A stretch of 64,000 nucleotides of DNA, from contig JAYWVB010000003.1 of the NCBI GenBank assembly GCA_039881045.1, positions 1,240,001-1,304,000 on the forward strand. Reading direction: 5' to 3'. This document shows, piece by piece, positions 22,609 to 33,908 of the stretch. Position numbers and translations under genes: made by a program. Source of the stretch: Chaetomium olivaceum. Taxonomy: Eukaryota; Ascomycota; Sordariomycetes; Sordariales; Chaetomiaceae. How positions within the stretch are numbered: position 1 is the stretch's first letter; each line of letters starts with the position of its first letter. The notes beneath the pieces are model-generated. The model did not search any database. It was not told where the DNA came from and saw nothing but the letters and a program-made list of their open reading frames with translations.

Positions 22609-23296
22609 TTTTGAGTATTAAACATAGAGAGTTATGAGATTTAGGGGTTCGTGTATGAAAAGCTGGATGTTGGCTTTCTTTAAAAGTGGTCGGTCTGAGG
22701 TCGATTGGATTGTGTGTCCTGTCATGCCACTCTGACATTCCCCGTATTTGTCAAAACGACCCCTCTCCAGCCCCTCCATGAATCATTCCGAATCATTTTG
22801 CAGCCCCCACAATGGATTCGTCTTCAACCAGAACTCGTTATGATTGGTTATGTCTTCCTGCTGTCACTGAGAACAGCCCAACCCCAACACCCCTGCGGGG
22901 ATGGCCCGATAGCAGGGCTCGGTTGGCAGACGGCGAGCTGATTTTAGTTGTGGGAAAGCTGCAAGTCACTCGGTGTTGTGGAAGTGGGTGGGACGCCCCA
23001 TTTTGGGACTCGGTTTGTTTGTTGCGTGATTGGATGCACCTTAAGGTTGTCATGGTTAGGCTAGTGGAGATTCTTTTGGTCTGGCGTGCAAGTCAAAATA
23101 CGAAGTTTGGATAATGGGGGTTGTTGATCCGGTGTCGAGGCCGCTTCGGCTTCGATGACCTTTCCTTTTTTGGACAAGGAGTCGTGCGTACCTACTATAC
23201 CAGACCTAAATACATACCAAGAAATATTGCGTATTCCATTGCCCTAGACGCCTAGTTCACTCCGTCCAATTCCCGAACCTGCTATCAACTGTCCCC
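22609..23296. other. intergenic between two reductase-like genes
   Basis: Both neighbours read leftward. It contains the PRISE promoter and the 3' region of the NmrA-like gene. No gene seen. Confidence 0.4.
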
Positions 23297-24226
23297 CTAA
23301 ACGTTCACGAACGCCTCGTCAAAGGCCTTCTTCTCCCGCTTCACGAACTCTTCAAACGTGCCTGTCTCGATCCCCCAGGTCTTCTTCGCGATCTCCCTCG
23401 GGTCCGCACCCTCGAACACATCCACATCCCGCAACAACTCCTGCATGCCCAGGATGGGGTTCGTAACCTTCGCGGCCTCGAGCTCCTCGCCATCGAGGTA
23501 CTTGCCGCGGATGTTGGGGCGGCCGAGCACGCGGCGCATGATCTCCATGGTCTTCTCGACGGGAACGGACTCGCCGACGACCTGGATGATCTGGCCGTGA
23601 AAGCGGTCCGGCTGCTGGAACGCCGCGATGGCAAACTTGCCAATGTCCTCGGTGTCGATCATGGGCAGCAGCGTCGTCGCCCGCATCCCCATCGTGAACA
23701 GGCCCGTCTCGGCCGCGCCCGGGTACTGCAGGTTCACCATGGGCGGCAGGTAGTTGGACATGAAGGCGCCCGGCCGCAGGATAGTCCAGCGCGGGAACCC
23801 GGCCGTCTGCAGAGCCTTCTCGAGCTCCTTCTTGGGCTTGAAGACCATGGCGGTAAAGCTATTAGGGTCTAGCCTATCCTCGGGCAAGGGGATGGTGGTG
23901 CTATAGATGACGTGCTGGACGCCGGCGGCCTTGGCGACGTCGAGGACGATGATGCCGTTCTTGAGCTCGGCGGTGAAGTCGGCAAGGTCGGGCATCAAGA
24001 TCATAAAAAGCAGGTCGCAGCCGTTAATAGCGGCCTCGAGGGCGGCGCGGTCGCTCCACGACCCCTCGTGGACTTTGACGCCGATGGCGGCCAGGCTCTG
24101 GGCGGCGGGGGAGCTGGTGTCCCTGGTGATGGTGCGCACCTCCCAGTTGAGGGCCCGAAGCTGGCGCGCAAGACCACCGCCCTGAGCACCGGTGGCACCG
24201 CAGACGAAGACTGTGTGAGTGGCCAT
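23297..24226 (-). CDS. NmrA-like NAD(P)-binding protein
   Basis: A single-exon, 309-residue atypical SDR of the NmrA/HSCARG group. The N-terminus VFVCGATGAQGGGLARQL is the glycine-rich dinucleotide-binding turn. Later WTILRPGAFMSNYLPP and MIDTEDIGKFAIAAF match the conserved mid-region of this group; the usual SDR catalytic Tyr-x3-Lys is not evident, as expected for NmrA-type proteins that sense redox state rather than catalyse. It reads without interruption, with stop at 23297-23299. The next gene downstream on the same strand is unrelated and 7 kb away. Its role could be redox sensing or a small-molecule reductase; the sequence does not decide. Confidence 0.85.
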   Translation of the reverse strand: MATHTVFVCGATGAQGGGLARQLRALNWEVRTITRDTSSPAAQSLAAIGVKVHEGSWSDRAALEAAINGCDLLFMILMPDLADFTAELKNGIIVLDVAKAAGVQHVIYSTTIPLPEDRLDPNSFTAMVFKPKKELEKALQTAGFPRWTILRPGAFMSNYLPPMVNLQYPGAAETGLFTMGMRATTLLPMIDTEDIGKFAIAAFQQPDRFHGQIIQVVGESVPVEKTMEIMRRVLGRPNIRGKYLDGEELEAAKVTNPILGMQELLRDVDVFEGADPREIAKKTWGIETGTFEEFVKREKKAFDEAFVNV

Positions 24227-26090
24227 GATGAAATGAGCAGATATTGGTGATGGTGGGTGTTGGGTTGGATAGGTAATGATCGTTGAATGAAGATGTTGGT
24301 ACTGAAAGCTGAGTCAACAAGAATGGGGATCTCGTAGATTTATATACCTGAAAATTGCGAAGCCATGAGAACAATATATCTCCGATCCAGCTTACATTGT
24401 ACCGACTCGGAGAGTTTGGGCGAGATGCCTACGCGGAGAAGGATCGGGCCGTATTATAGGCCAAGCCAGATCTGCACTTCACCAAAACGGGTGACGCCGC
24501 GTCGCCTCAACCCAGCATGTTTGCGCTCTTGTGTTGCCTAGTACGGGTGCTCGGCACCGTAGTGTCCACGGGCACTTTTTGAGGTACGGACTCGAAGAGC
24601 AGCCCGCCCGAGGAGGCGAAAATTCCGCGTAACTTGTGGCGATATCCTGGTTCGTGAGCCCGAACCCCCCTTGGCCGGTTTCCAATGCGGCAAGCATAAC
24701 CCATGCGGACTTTACTTGAGGGCCGTGGTGTCCCTTTGGATCCGTCAAAACGAAAAAAATTGGTTGCATTCTGTCTCTTATCGACGACGTGTGGGATGCC
24801 TCGCTACTACCCACCTCGATACCAACGTATCCATCTAGGTAATGCCTGAGGTACTGCCTTAAGTATGCACATAGTTTACATGTTGTTACACAGGACTCCA
24901 GGAGGGGTATTTTAGCTTCAGAGCGACGCATGCAAAAGGGCAAAGCTTCTCGGGTCAGTTCCACCCCGCACATTCACCAATATCCTCACCCCTTTAGGTT
25001 TCATAGGGCTGCATCACCAATGTTAAAAGTCATTAAACGGGTGTAGTTTACTATGAGGTAGTTGGTATGGAGGTAATTATACCTACACACAACCGGACGG
25101 TAAGTACCGTGCCTTAGCAGCCACATGGGAATCGCCACACTCGGCATAATGCTTGGGGTTATTCATTTGTAAATATGGCAATCATGGGGCTTTGAGCAGG
25201 AGCCCCTTTCGCAGTCTGTGCGTGCCCAGCGTGCAACGTCCAAGCTCCGAGAGTTTCATTGCCAAGCCAATAACCCATCAAAAAGGGGCGGCAGATCTGG
25301 ACGTTCTCCAGACTCATGATGGAATCAGGAACGCTCTGAGATATCGAATGCTGGCTCGCGAGCCTACAAGTACCCAGTAAAGCTATTAAATCGGGAGTCT
25401 TATTCGTAAATGTTACATTCACTCCGAAGGCAACGGAGCACTGTCAATGTATTCGATCATGCTGACGCAAGGGGGATGTTTTCCTTTTCCCTTTCCTTTT
25501 GCATCTCACGATTAAACACGGACCCGGCAGTGCAAAGATGTGAAAGCCGACAGACATGTTCATGCAAGGGAGTGGGAGATCTCTGGTGATCCTGCATGAA
25601 GATCTGCGACCCCTTTTCCGCCAAGATTACCTCATTCTCGGAGCGGCAACCGGCTTCGGGGAGACCCCAGCTCGACCGGCCCGCATGTTTGACGGCCCGA
25701 CGCCAACCATTGTCTTGGCATATTGACATCGCGATAGTCGGGGCTTGGCGAGCAAACGAGATGGGATTCAGGCCCTATTTGGGAGTGAGTTGGCCGAGAT
25801 GGGAGATGGAAACTGCCGACGGGGTGGTGGCACTGAAACCCCCCTTGACATTCTGGAAATTGGGTGATCTGATCGGAAAGGGGGCATCATAAAAAGAAGC
25901 CTGCCTTACTTTGCCTCTATATTTCTGCAAACCCGTCTTTCCTTCCTCATCCCAAACTCCAATTTTGCTCCGGTCTTTCATAACAAAACAAACAAGCACT
26001 CGAATCTACCACTGAGCAAACCCCATCACTGCTCGCAACAACCTCGTCAACCACTCAAACCAAACCAAAACAACACAACCTACCACCAAA
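24227..26090. other. long intergenic region upstream of the small acidic protein gene
   Basis: Divergent spacer of about 1.9 kb holding the NmrA-like promoter on the left and the promoter of the rightward gene on the right. CTATATTT near 25916 could be a TATA element for the latter. The frame at 24479-24973 (-) has no domain. Confidence 0.4.
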
Positions 26091-26513
26091 ATGTCTGCCG
26101 AAGCCCCCAAGATCGAGGCCTCTGCCCAAGGCGAGCACACCCAAGAGCAGCAGCAGCAACAACAACAACACCAAGACCAAGACGACCAAGCCTCCATCAC
26201 CTCCAAGCCCGGCCAAGAAGGCGACGAGGCCACCCCCGCCGGCGAGGAGAAGGCCGCCAAGCCCAACCCGCTCAAGAAGCTCGGCGCCGTGTTCAAGACG
26301 GTGTTCGCCTGCCTGCGCAAGCCTGCCGTGCGCGACGAGGACAAGGTCGCTGCCGAGACGAAAGAGAAAGACGCTGCCGCTGCCGGTGGTGACGATGAGG
26401 AGGACAACCTGAAGAAGGGTGCCGATGCGGCGGCTGACAGCCAGGCGCCCGTTATTGAGCAAGGGGTGTTGTCGGGCGAGCAGCACAAGGACACGACTGC
26501 GCCGCATTCGTAA
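26091..26513 (+). CDS. small acidic Gln-rich protein of unknown function
   Basis: A 140-residue single-exon frame with a clear ATG in CACCAAAATG context. The N-terminal third has a polyglutamine-rich run (about residues 19-30). The centre has a basic amphipathic segment, NPLKKLGAVFKTVFACLRKP (about residues 61-80), containing one Cys. The C-terminal half is Glu/Asp/Ala-rich. The combination suggests a mostly disordered protein with a short membrane- or partner-binding helix; this is inference. No known family recognised. It is supported by codon structure, clean start context and an A/C-rich leader of the kind seen before expressed fungal genes. Confidence 0.6.
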   Translation: MSAEAPKIEASAQGEHTQEQQQQQQQHQDQDDQASITSKPGQEGDEATPAGEEKAAKPNPLKKLGAVFKTVFACLRKPAVRDEDKVAAETKEKDAAAAGGDDEEDNLKKGADAAADSQAPVIEQGVLSGEQHKDTTAPHS

Positions 26514-26920
26514 GGGTTCGGGATTGGGAATTTCGGGGGAGAAGAGGGGGTGATGGTGTGAGGTGCTTCGGTGTTGAGGTGAAAAGGAGGTTGTGTTGGC
26601 CGGGTGGATTACAGCTTTTTAATGTCGTTCCTTTTCTTTTTGCCACTTCCTCTGTCACATACTTCAATATACCCAAGCCAGCTTCTTTTCTCTACTCAAG
26701 AAAACACAACCAAAAATCACCAGTCCCTCGCCTCAACGTCGTCTCATCCGGTTGACTCCTCGCCATTGAGCGGGGTGACACCCAGTGGCCAAGCTAACCT
26801 CTCCCTCACCATTCTCTTTGGTCGATGTTCTCTCGTCGCTCATCACCGGCCTCCTAACCTCTTCACGACGCCCGAACCATCACGACTGCCCCTCATCCCC
26901 CTCCTGCACCCCTTCACCCT
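26514..26920. other. convergent 3' region
   Basis: About 400 bp between the stop of the small acidic protein and the stop of the DUF1308 gene, pyrimidine-rich in places. No gene. Confidence 0.45.
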
Positions 26921-28779
26921 CTACTTCCACCTCCTGCTCCTTCCCCCAACCCGCCTCCCATAAGCCGTCTTATCCCCATGCCCCACGCCCTCCCACGTCC
27001 TCGTATCCGGCAGTCCATACGTACTAATCCCCCTGCCCCAAGTCGTCCACGGATTCGTCCAGCGCCTCACCTCCCATGGCACCACCGGCTCGCCCCCTAC
27101 TACGGCAGCAGGCACCATCTCGCGCCAATCCTTCGGCTTGTCGCGGTGCACCAGGTACCCACCCAGGTGCCGGTGCCAGATATCCGGCGGGACCTCATCC
27201 ACCCCGTCGCCGTGATTACGACTTCCACCATCTCCGCGCATCCAGTGCCGGGCCAGGGACAGCCGCACCTGGCGCTCGATGCCGCGGTGGCCGGTGACGG
27301 TGGTCAGGCGGCCGGCCCAGCCGTGGCAGTAGACGGAGCGGTTGAGCGGGGAGAGGTCGTGGGCGACGGCGAGGGCCATGGGCGGGAGGGCGTGCGAGGC
27401 AATGAGGGGCGGGATGTCGGGCAGGGTGATGTCCGGGACGATCTGGATGGGCAGGTGCAGGTCACCGGGGACGGGGATGGTGGACCAGGTTTGGAGGTTG
27501 GCGCGGCGGGTGGCTGGGGAGGGGGGTGGGGTTCTGAGGTGGAGGGTTCTGAGGTGGTGGAGGATTCTGAGGGGGGGAGGATGAAGGATGCGCGGGTTTC
27601 TTCGGAGTGGGTGGAAATGGCGTCGATGAGCTTGCGGAAGTAGGCTACGGCCGAGCGCGTGCAGACCAGCTGGCGGCCGCGCAGGGCGGGGTACAGCACG
27701 GCGGGAAGAATGTCCTGCCGTGCGACAAGCTCGTTGTTGTCGGTTTCGTGATCGAGGAGGGAACGGGTGATGATGTGTTGCTGCGGCTCTGGTTGCATCG
27801 GGACCGGTCCGTGGTGAAGGTCCGTGACCAGAGCCACCAGCACGCTGGGGTCGAGGTTAACCGTCTCCGTCAGGCGCCCGCAGTCGTCGCTGACGAGCGG
27901 ATCCCGGTCTTCAATGAGTGCACTGACAGCGCTGTTGAGGGCAGGGGGTGCTTCGGTCAGGAATGCGCTGCCGGCACAGCTGACACGCACCGACACGTCG
28001 TCCCCACCTATCTTGTCGCGGACGTAGTGAATCATCCTGTCGACCGATTCTGATTTTCTCTCTCGGAGGCCCGGGAGGACGAGGTGCACCTGGTGGCAGT
28101 GGTTCCATCGGGCAGCCCGGATGATTTTCTTGACCGTGTCGGCAAACTCGGTGTGGCCAAGGCCTTCGTCTGCGTCCACTTCCTCGTCGCCGTCCTCATC
28201 GTCCGGCTCGCTCGCCCAACCTTCGGCCACCACCTGGTACTCGAGCGTCTTGGAGGAAATGGAAATAAATTTAACCCATGTGGCGCCGCTGTCAACCACG
28301 GCGTCCACGCTGACAGGCCTCTCCTGAAAAGGCTGATCCTTGTAGGCCAACCATCCGGCGTCTGGAGCAACAGGTAGCCGGGGGCTCCGCGGGAAGTCCT
28401 TGTTAATCGCAATGAGGCCGCGGCATTTCTTGACAACGGCCCATCTGTCGTCCCAGCAGCAGCTTTTGATGCCGGAATACTGAGCTTGGGAGATGGCTGG
28501 GGCTGACGGGGCGCGCTGCTTTTGGGTGGTCTTTTCCAGGGCGCGTTGCTGGGTCTTCAGCAAGGCGTTGAGCCCCCGCACCGGCCGCCTAGCTCTCTCA
28601 GATGCTTGTTGAAGATGTAGGAGCTCCTGGAGACAAGCCTGCCATTGAATGAGCAAAGACTCGATGCAATCACTCAGCTCCGCCCCTTCTTGGTGATGGC
28701 TCTCTTTCGGGTCCGGGGTCCCTTTGCTTGCGTTTGTAGGCTCTGTTGCTGCGACATCATCGCCAGTCGTTTCTATCAT
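26921..28779 (-). CDS. DUF1308 family protein (C7orf25-like), one frame break
   Basis: About 620 residues on one coding run from ATG 28779. The N-terminal 110 residues look helical. The middle carries NHCHQVHLVLPGLRERKSES and later NLDPSVLVALVTDLHHG and the ARQDILPAVLYPALRGRQLV stretch that I recognise from DUF1308 proteins, a eukaryotic family of unknown biochemical role (human C7orf25). The C-terminal part is in another frame: after a Pro-rich stretch near 27520-27560 the frame shifts by one base, then runs through VTGHRGIERQVRLSLARHW to a stop at 26921. The total length is off by one base, consistent with a single indel in a C-rich run rather than an intron. Function not inferable. Confidence 0.7.
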
Positions 28780-29426
28780 CGTGTTTACCGGGTATGGTAG
28801 GCAGGTAAGGTAGGTACGACATGTACTTCGTACTACTTAGGGTGAGTGCTCAGGTTCAAGGGGCGTTTTTTGTGCCCCGGATTGCCTAAAATGATGACGA
28901 CCCCGCGGTTTCATTGACTGGCAAAAAATTAATCAAAATGGTCTGGCCTGAAAGCTCGAGGGTTAGGGTCAGCCCGACGCCCTCCCGGGCCTCTCCAATA
29001 TCTGAAAGTTGAACGACCATGACAGCTTCGACACCACAATTCTTGGTAAAAGTGAGTTAAGTAGGGAGTAAGTATCAAGACACTTGCCTTCCATTTTCAA
29101 CAGAATGGTATGTTCTGGAAAGTGGACATCGTGCCGGAGATACAAACCGCGCGTGGTACTCAAGTGGCCACTGCACCGTCACTCCAGTTGTTCCCTTAAG
29201 ATTGCCTAGGCGCAATGATGGATAAACCTGATAAAACAGGAAGAATCAGGTCGGGGGTGATGGTTGGAAGAATGGAGTGAGAAACTACAGTGTGAGCGCG
29301 TTTATTCATATTGTTCCACGAAGTAACACTCAGGGCCGTCACCGATGTCAGTACATGATGAGTCCCAGCGAAAGGTTCAGCAGTGAAAGAAAAGAAAAGA
29401 AACAAAAAAGTAAAATCGTAAAGATT
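28780..29426. other. intergenic
   Basis: Upstream of the DUF1308 gene; contains GGTA/AGGTA-rich sequence near 28795-28840. The right end is the A-rich flank that forms the T-rich terminator of the first tRNA-like unit. Confidence 0.4.
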
Positions 29427-29556
29427 GGATGCGCCAAACACGACTCGAACTCTGGTGGTAGGTGGCTGAAGAGGAGATCTCCTCGCGAGGGATTATTGGA
29501 AGGTCAGGTATCTTAGACTTAACCGCACGCGTCAACCACCCACCACTGCGCCATCC
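29427..29556 (-). ncRNA. tRNA-like RNA polymerase III unit, copy 1
   Basis: On the minus strand it starts GGATGGCGCAGTGG, which fits an A box (TGGCGCAGTGG), and near its 3' end has AGTTCGAGTCG, which fits a B box. A T-rich terminator (ACTTTTTTG) follows about 15-25 nt downstream. Terminal sequences GGATGgCGC and GCGCATCC pair with one bulge. An internal 14-bp stem pairs TGGTGGGTGGTTGA with TCAGCCACCTACCA, and GAGGAG/CTCCTC forms another. A normal T-stem cannot be drawn, so this is not a standard tRNA. Two relatives are at 33437 and 33778. Confidence 0.6.
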
Positions 29557-30435
29557 ACCTGGGTTTGGGTTTTAGGATTCGAAACAAAACTCATAACCCA
29601 TTGCAGCAGCTTTTTGAGACCCCCCCTCCCCCCTCCCCCCCCCCAAAAAAACATCTATAATGACTTTCACTACTAAGTGAAATACAAGTAGAATATAAAT
29701 GATACAAGTAACATTAAAATGGTTCTGAACTTGCTGAAGCCTAGCAGAGGTCTCAGTTACCCGGTCAACTACCATAAACCGCCTGGAAGATGAAACTATT
29801 TGTACCACCGAGTAAGGTACCTTACCTAGTAGATCGCGTCCCCTGGCGTCAATGCTTCCACGTTAAGGCTCCCCACACCGCAACTCTCGTTAAACAAATT
29901 AAATAAAGCAACGTAAACCGGCTTCCCATTCAATTAAAGAAGCCGAAATGCCCTAAGTTGTTTAGTTTAAGAGCTGAGACGTTTCGGCTTTTGATCTTCG
30001 GGGGTGGACAGGTAACAGTGATGATATGCCCCCATCGCCCTAATTACACTGTAGATTGTTAACTCGAGAGGTAAACGGTATCACCTTACGCTATCGCTGA
30101 CTCCGTGAAGGGAGAGTAGCTGGGTAAGCGTGCTGGAGATAATGGTGTGACTGAGTCCCTGCGTGGCGAGGAGTTGCCTCTCTCATACTAATGTTCAAAG
30201 CGCCAGCAGGCCAACCTTAATGATTCCGGGCCCCGTGGAAAGGTGTCTTGAGTCTGCCAACTACCCAAACAACGCGAAATCTTTTCGGTAACAGATATCC
30301 GGCAGTGAATATACCAATGCAGTGTATTGACAGACCTGGCCCAGTGCAGCCTGGGACATGTACCAAGGGGGCATCAAATATGGAAGAATGGGAGTATCTA
30401 TATACAGAAACGCTCATAACCGGCTCGCCGGTTCC
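29557..30435. other. intergenic with a C/A homopolymer tract
   Basis: Contains a C-rich run at about 29622-29643 followed by A7. A possible hairpin is formed by AAGCCGAAA (about 29940) and TTTCGGCTT (about 29984). The first 60 bp match the upstream flanks of the other two tRNA-like units. No protein gene seen. Confidence 0.4.
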
Positions 30436-31538
30436 TTACAAGCACTGCGAGTAAAATTCATTCGAGAACTTGCACGTGTATGGGGCAGCACACGTCGTGC
30501 ATCCCGTAAACTAGGGACGTGTTAGTAAACTCATCCTATTCGAGAACTCGATCAAGGAGCACTTACGTTGATCCCTCCACACTGTGACCACTGAGCGGCT
30601 GTGCAGCCGCTGCTCGTCGTCGAGGTGGCCGGCGCAGGGTTGGTGGTGGTGGTTGTCGATGAGGAGGCCCGCGTGACCGACGTGACGAGCGTCGACGACG
30701 CGGGAGCCGTGGTCGTGCTTCCGGGGTTGCCACCGCCGGAGCACCCGACGCGCGTCGAGCTGATCACAATATCGTCGTACCAGAACGTGTTGCTGTCGCC
30801 GCCGTACGACTCCCAGCCGAAGTAGACGGCCGAGGGCTTGGGCTTGATGGAGAGCTGCGCGACCAGCCCCCGGCATTGGGGTTAGAGACGCCCGGCCCGA
30901 CCGTTAGGCCGGCAATCGCGGCATCGTTGAGCCATGTTTCGATGCTACCGTCGGTGCCGATGTGGTACTCGAAGCATTGCCAGCTGCCGGTAGGCAGGGT
31001 CGCCGAAGTGGCAACGCCCTGCGGCGAGAGGTCGGGGAGGGTAGCGTCATCCGACTCGCGATTGAACATCAGGATCGAGTTCTGACCGCCAATACGGAGA
31101 TGCTTGTTGGTACCCTGGGCTGGGTCAGGCATGGTCATGAAGGTAACGTGCGCTGCAGTCAGGGCCTTGGACGCTTTGCTATAAGTATCCAATATTAGTT
31201 TTACATTTACCCATTGAATATCACGAGGCGGTGTTCAGTAGCCTCAGTTGTTGCCCGACTTACAGGTAAGTCCTGACATAAAGATCGCCGCTGGGAACCT
31301 TGTTTGTGCCAAAGAAGATATGCCCGCAGTAGCCCCCAGCACCGTCAACCCGAATGGAGTTCTTCCCGCTGTGGGCGGTCGTGCTATCGAGGGTCACCTT
31401 ACCGCCTTGGTTGCAGTCGGGCGCGTAGGTGGGCCATGCCGTCTGGTCCCATCCGCTCTCGAAATCGTTGGACACCTGGGCGGCCGAGAAAGGGAGGATC
31501 GCGACAGCGGAAGCGAGAAGGGCAGTTTTCCGGAACAT
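30436..31538 (-). CDS. cip1: Cip1: secreted cellulose-induced protein with C-terminal CBM1
   Basis: Closely resembles Trichoderma Cip1, an extracellular protein with a beta-jelly-roll lyase-like fold co-secreted with cellulases. ATG 31538 starts a signal peptide (MFRKTALLASAVAILPFSAA), followed by FESGWDQTAWPTYAPDCNQG and GYCGHIFFGTNKVPSGDLYV. An intron (GTAAGT...TAG, about 31267-31180) joins the part with TFMTMPDPAQGTNKHLRIGG and ESDDATLPDLSPQG. A Ser/Thr-rich linker leads to a CBM1 starting AAQWSQCGGIN, which continues across an intron near 30567-30508 into a last exon with TCKFSNEFYSQCL and a stop at 30436. The frame shifts near 30866 (two bases apparently missing in a GC repeat), before FGWESYGGDSNTFWYDD. 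An AA9 LPMO gene lies about 8 kb away. Confidence 0.9.
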
Positions 31539-33436
31539 GGTTGCGAATATTTGCTGCACGACTTGCAAAATAGGTACACAGGGTCCTCCAAGGATGAGCA
31601 GGGACAAGGCAGATGATCAAGCATTGCCAAGTCAATGGGTGCCAAGTATTTATATCCCTAATCGAAGTCGCCGCTCCAGCCCAATCGCTCTTCTACCAGT
31701 GCACACAAGCTCGGTGCGGGTGCTCAAACTGGAAGTTCGGCGCTGGTGCTGTTTGGTCGCCGTGATCCCTTAATAGGCAAAGAGCCGGGCGCGTCGGACC
31801 GTCGCAAGGGCCTTCAATTTATCCTACCAAGCGAGCCAGGCAATTTTAGGACAGCTCTCCAATTCCCAGTGCAACGGCGTCGCCGTAAAATACGTCTCTT
31901 CGAAACCCTCGCCGACCCCAGCCAGAACGACAGCCACAGGCTGGCGAGGCAATGGCTGCGTACCTATGTCGCGGTTCTCCGCAGAAACGTCTTCCAGGTG
32001 CAAAAAGGGGCATTAAGTTTGGGTTTGGGTAAGGCGCAAACTGCTCGGTGCTCTGTGGGTCGAGATGAAACAAACTAGCTCTGACGGAATTTCTGACTCT
32101 TTGGCTCCCCCAGCGGTTGATGTGGCACATGTGTCGTCAAGTGAGGCGAAACGGACCGGTGCATGCTGTGGCACGATGAAGTCCTGGAATAGAGCACTAT
32201 CTGTTACATACAGGTAGGTGGTAGTGGGATGGCTGGCGTTCCTTATATCCTCGTGGCCAACGCCGAGAGTCTTGGCTCGGCAGTTTTTGCACGTCCTCCG
32301 CCCTCATGCATACCTACCTCCATGGAAGTTGTCTTAGTATCAGTTTTGAAGCAACTCGGCGTCATATGTGCAGCCAGCCCTCAGCGAGGACAAAGTGGGT
32401 GGAGTTCCAAAACGTCCACTACTCCAGTGATACCCCGGAACAAGGTTGAAGATCGCCCCAAATGCCCGATGCGTGCCAAGTTACCACCACGTAACCCGGT
32501 TTTCGGGCCAGAGAGGCGAAATCGCAAGCCTGGGCCCAGATCCAACCCGATCCATTTGCACTCTCGGCAACTTCGGGCCACCCCCGGGAAATACGGAACA
32601 TGCCCGATTGGGAAATACACGGGAGACCGCCCTTCCTTCTCGAAACGCCCCATGTCCCCCAGTTACGATTTCACGATGGGGACTCCGCCTCTTGGCGATA
32701 GCGGCAGTCGTGGCCCCCTCTGGTCTCTCCGCTTATACCTCACGGGGACTGATTTGTCGCCAATGGCGCGGCAGTCGCGCATGGTGAGTCCAGCCATTCT
32801 AGGTTCGTCCTCTAGTTTCCGAAGTAGACGTTCCAAGAGAGAACACCAAAAGAACCTGATACGGTGCGAGGTGAAGACTTCTCAGCTTTCCTACAAGGGA
32901 AAGAGAGAGGTGATAGCTAGCTATTGCCCTTTAACCCTCAAGCTCACTACTGTGTGTCTAGCGCCTGTACCAAAAGCCTTGCTCACGAGATTACCTCGTA
33001 CTGTTGCCCGGTACGAACCATGAGCCCGGCGAGCAAGGGTCACAAGGGAATTGCTGCCTTGACCAAAGCCAAAACTGGTTCTTAAAGTAACTACAGCCAA
33101 CTTGAACTTTGTCCTCGCCAGCCGTGATGGCCAAGGGAGAGTTTCAGCTTCACTCTCGCTTACAGTGCAGTGCACGTTGACCTCTGGATAAACATGGGGC
33201 CTGCCCTTCTGACACCCACCGAGCATAGGTATCCACACTTAGGTACATGTAGTTGTGGTCTAGTGGAACTGCTGCTATAAATTTATGAATCTGTACTATA
33301 CGTTTAAACTCCCAGTCGTTACGAGAAGTATAAGATTAAAGAATATCTCCGTGTTTAATTATCTCGAGGGCGTGGTATGAGAATAAGCAGCAAAAGCTTT
33401 AGCAATAAAAAGGGAAAAAGGCTAAAAAAGAATTGT
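31539..33436. promoter_or_regulatory. cip1 upstream region and intergenic DNA
   Basis: The first several hundred bases should contain the cip1 promoter. The plus-strand open frame 32229-33023 (264 codons) has no start context, domain or homology I recognise and is likely chance. Confidence 0.35.
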
Positions 33437-33570
33437 GATGCGCCAAACACGATTCGAACCCGAATCTGGTGGTAGGTGGCTGAGGGAGGAGAACTCCTCG
33501 CGAGGGATTAGTTTGTGTCAGATACCTTAGACTTAACCGCACGCGTCAACCACCCACCACTGCGCCATCC
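33437..33570 (-). ncRNA. tRNA-like RNA polymerase III unit, copy 2
   Basis: Same architecture as 29427-29556: A-box-like TGGCGCAGTGG near the 5' end, B-box GGTTCGAATCG near the 3' end, and a T6 terminator within 10 nt after the 3' end. The 14-bp internal stem and the GAGGAG/CTCCTC stem are kept; the loop dinucleotide is TT here versus AT in copy 1 and CT in copy 3. About 60 bp upstream, including a GGGTTATG block, is also shared. Confidence 0.6.
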
Positions 33571-33777
33571 ACTTTGGGTTTGATTCTAGAATTGAAAACG
33601 AGATCCATAACCCCCAGCGCTAGCTTCTTACTCACCAAATGAAGTAAAAATTATTCAATCAAGGAATGTATAACTGAGCATCCCCGGGGCCCCGGCTGTT
33701 TTCAGAATGGGTAATGAAAATAACTGATGGAAAAGAAGAGGATTTTCTGTTTTAAAAAAAAAGAATTGGATGCGATA
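33571..33777. other. spacer between tRNA-like units 2 and 3
   Basis: 207 bp; the left part is the shared 5' flank of copy 2, the right part the T9 terminator of copy 3. No other feature. Confidence 0.4.
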
Positions 33778-33908
33778 CTTCAACACGTTTCGAACTCGAA
33801 CTCTGGTGGGCAGGTGGCTGAGGGAGGAGAGCTCCTCGCGAGGGATTAGTTTGTGTCAGATACCTTAGACTTAACCGCACGCATCAACCACCCACCACTG
33901 CGCCATCC
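33778..33908 (-). ncRNA. tRNA-like RNA polymerase III unit, copy 3
   Basis: Third member of the family. A box and the GAGGAGCTCTCCTC hairpin are intact; the B-box region (GAGTTCGAGTTCGAAAC) and 3' end (GTGTTGAAGTATCGCATCC) have diverged, so outer pairing is weaker. A T9 run follows about 5 nt after the 3' end. It may be a decaying copy. Confidence 0.5.

Noticed and set aside
24479..24973. 164-codon minus-strand frame upstream of the NmrA-like gene
   Set aside because: No recognisable domain and no splice structure.
29427..29556. Call as an ordinary tRNA-Leu or tRNA-Ser with intron
   Set aside because: A box and B box are present but T-stem and anticodon stem cannot be paired in a standard cloverleaf.
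32229..33023. 264-codon plus-strand open frame upstream of cip1
   Set aside because: No start context, introns, domain or biased codon pattern; lies in a promoter region.
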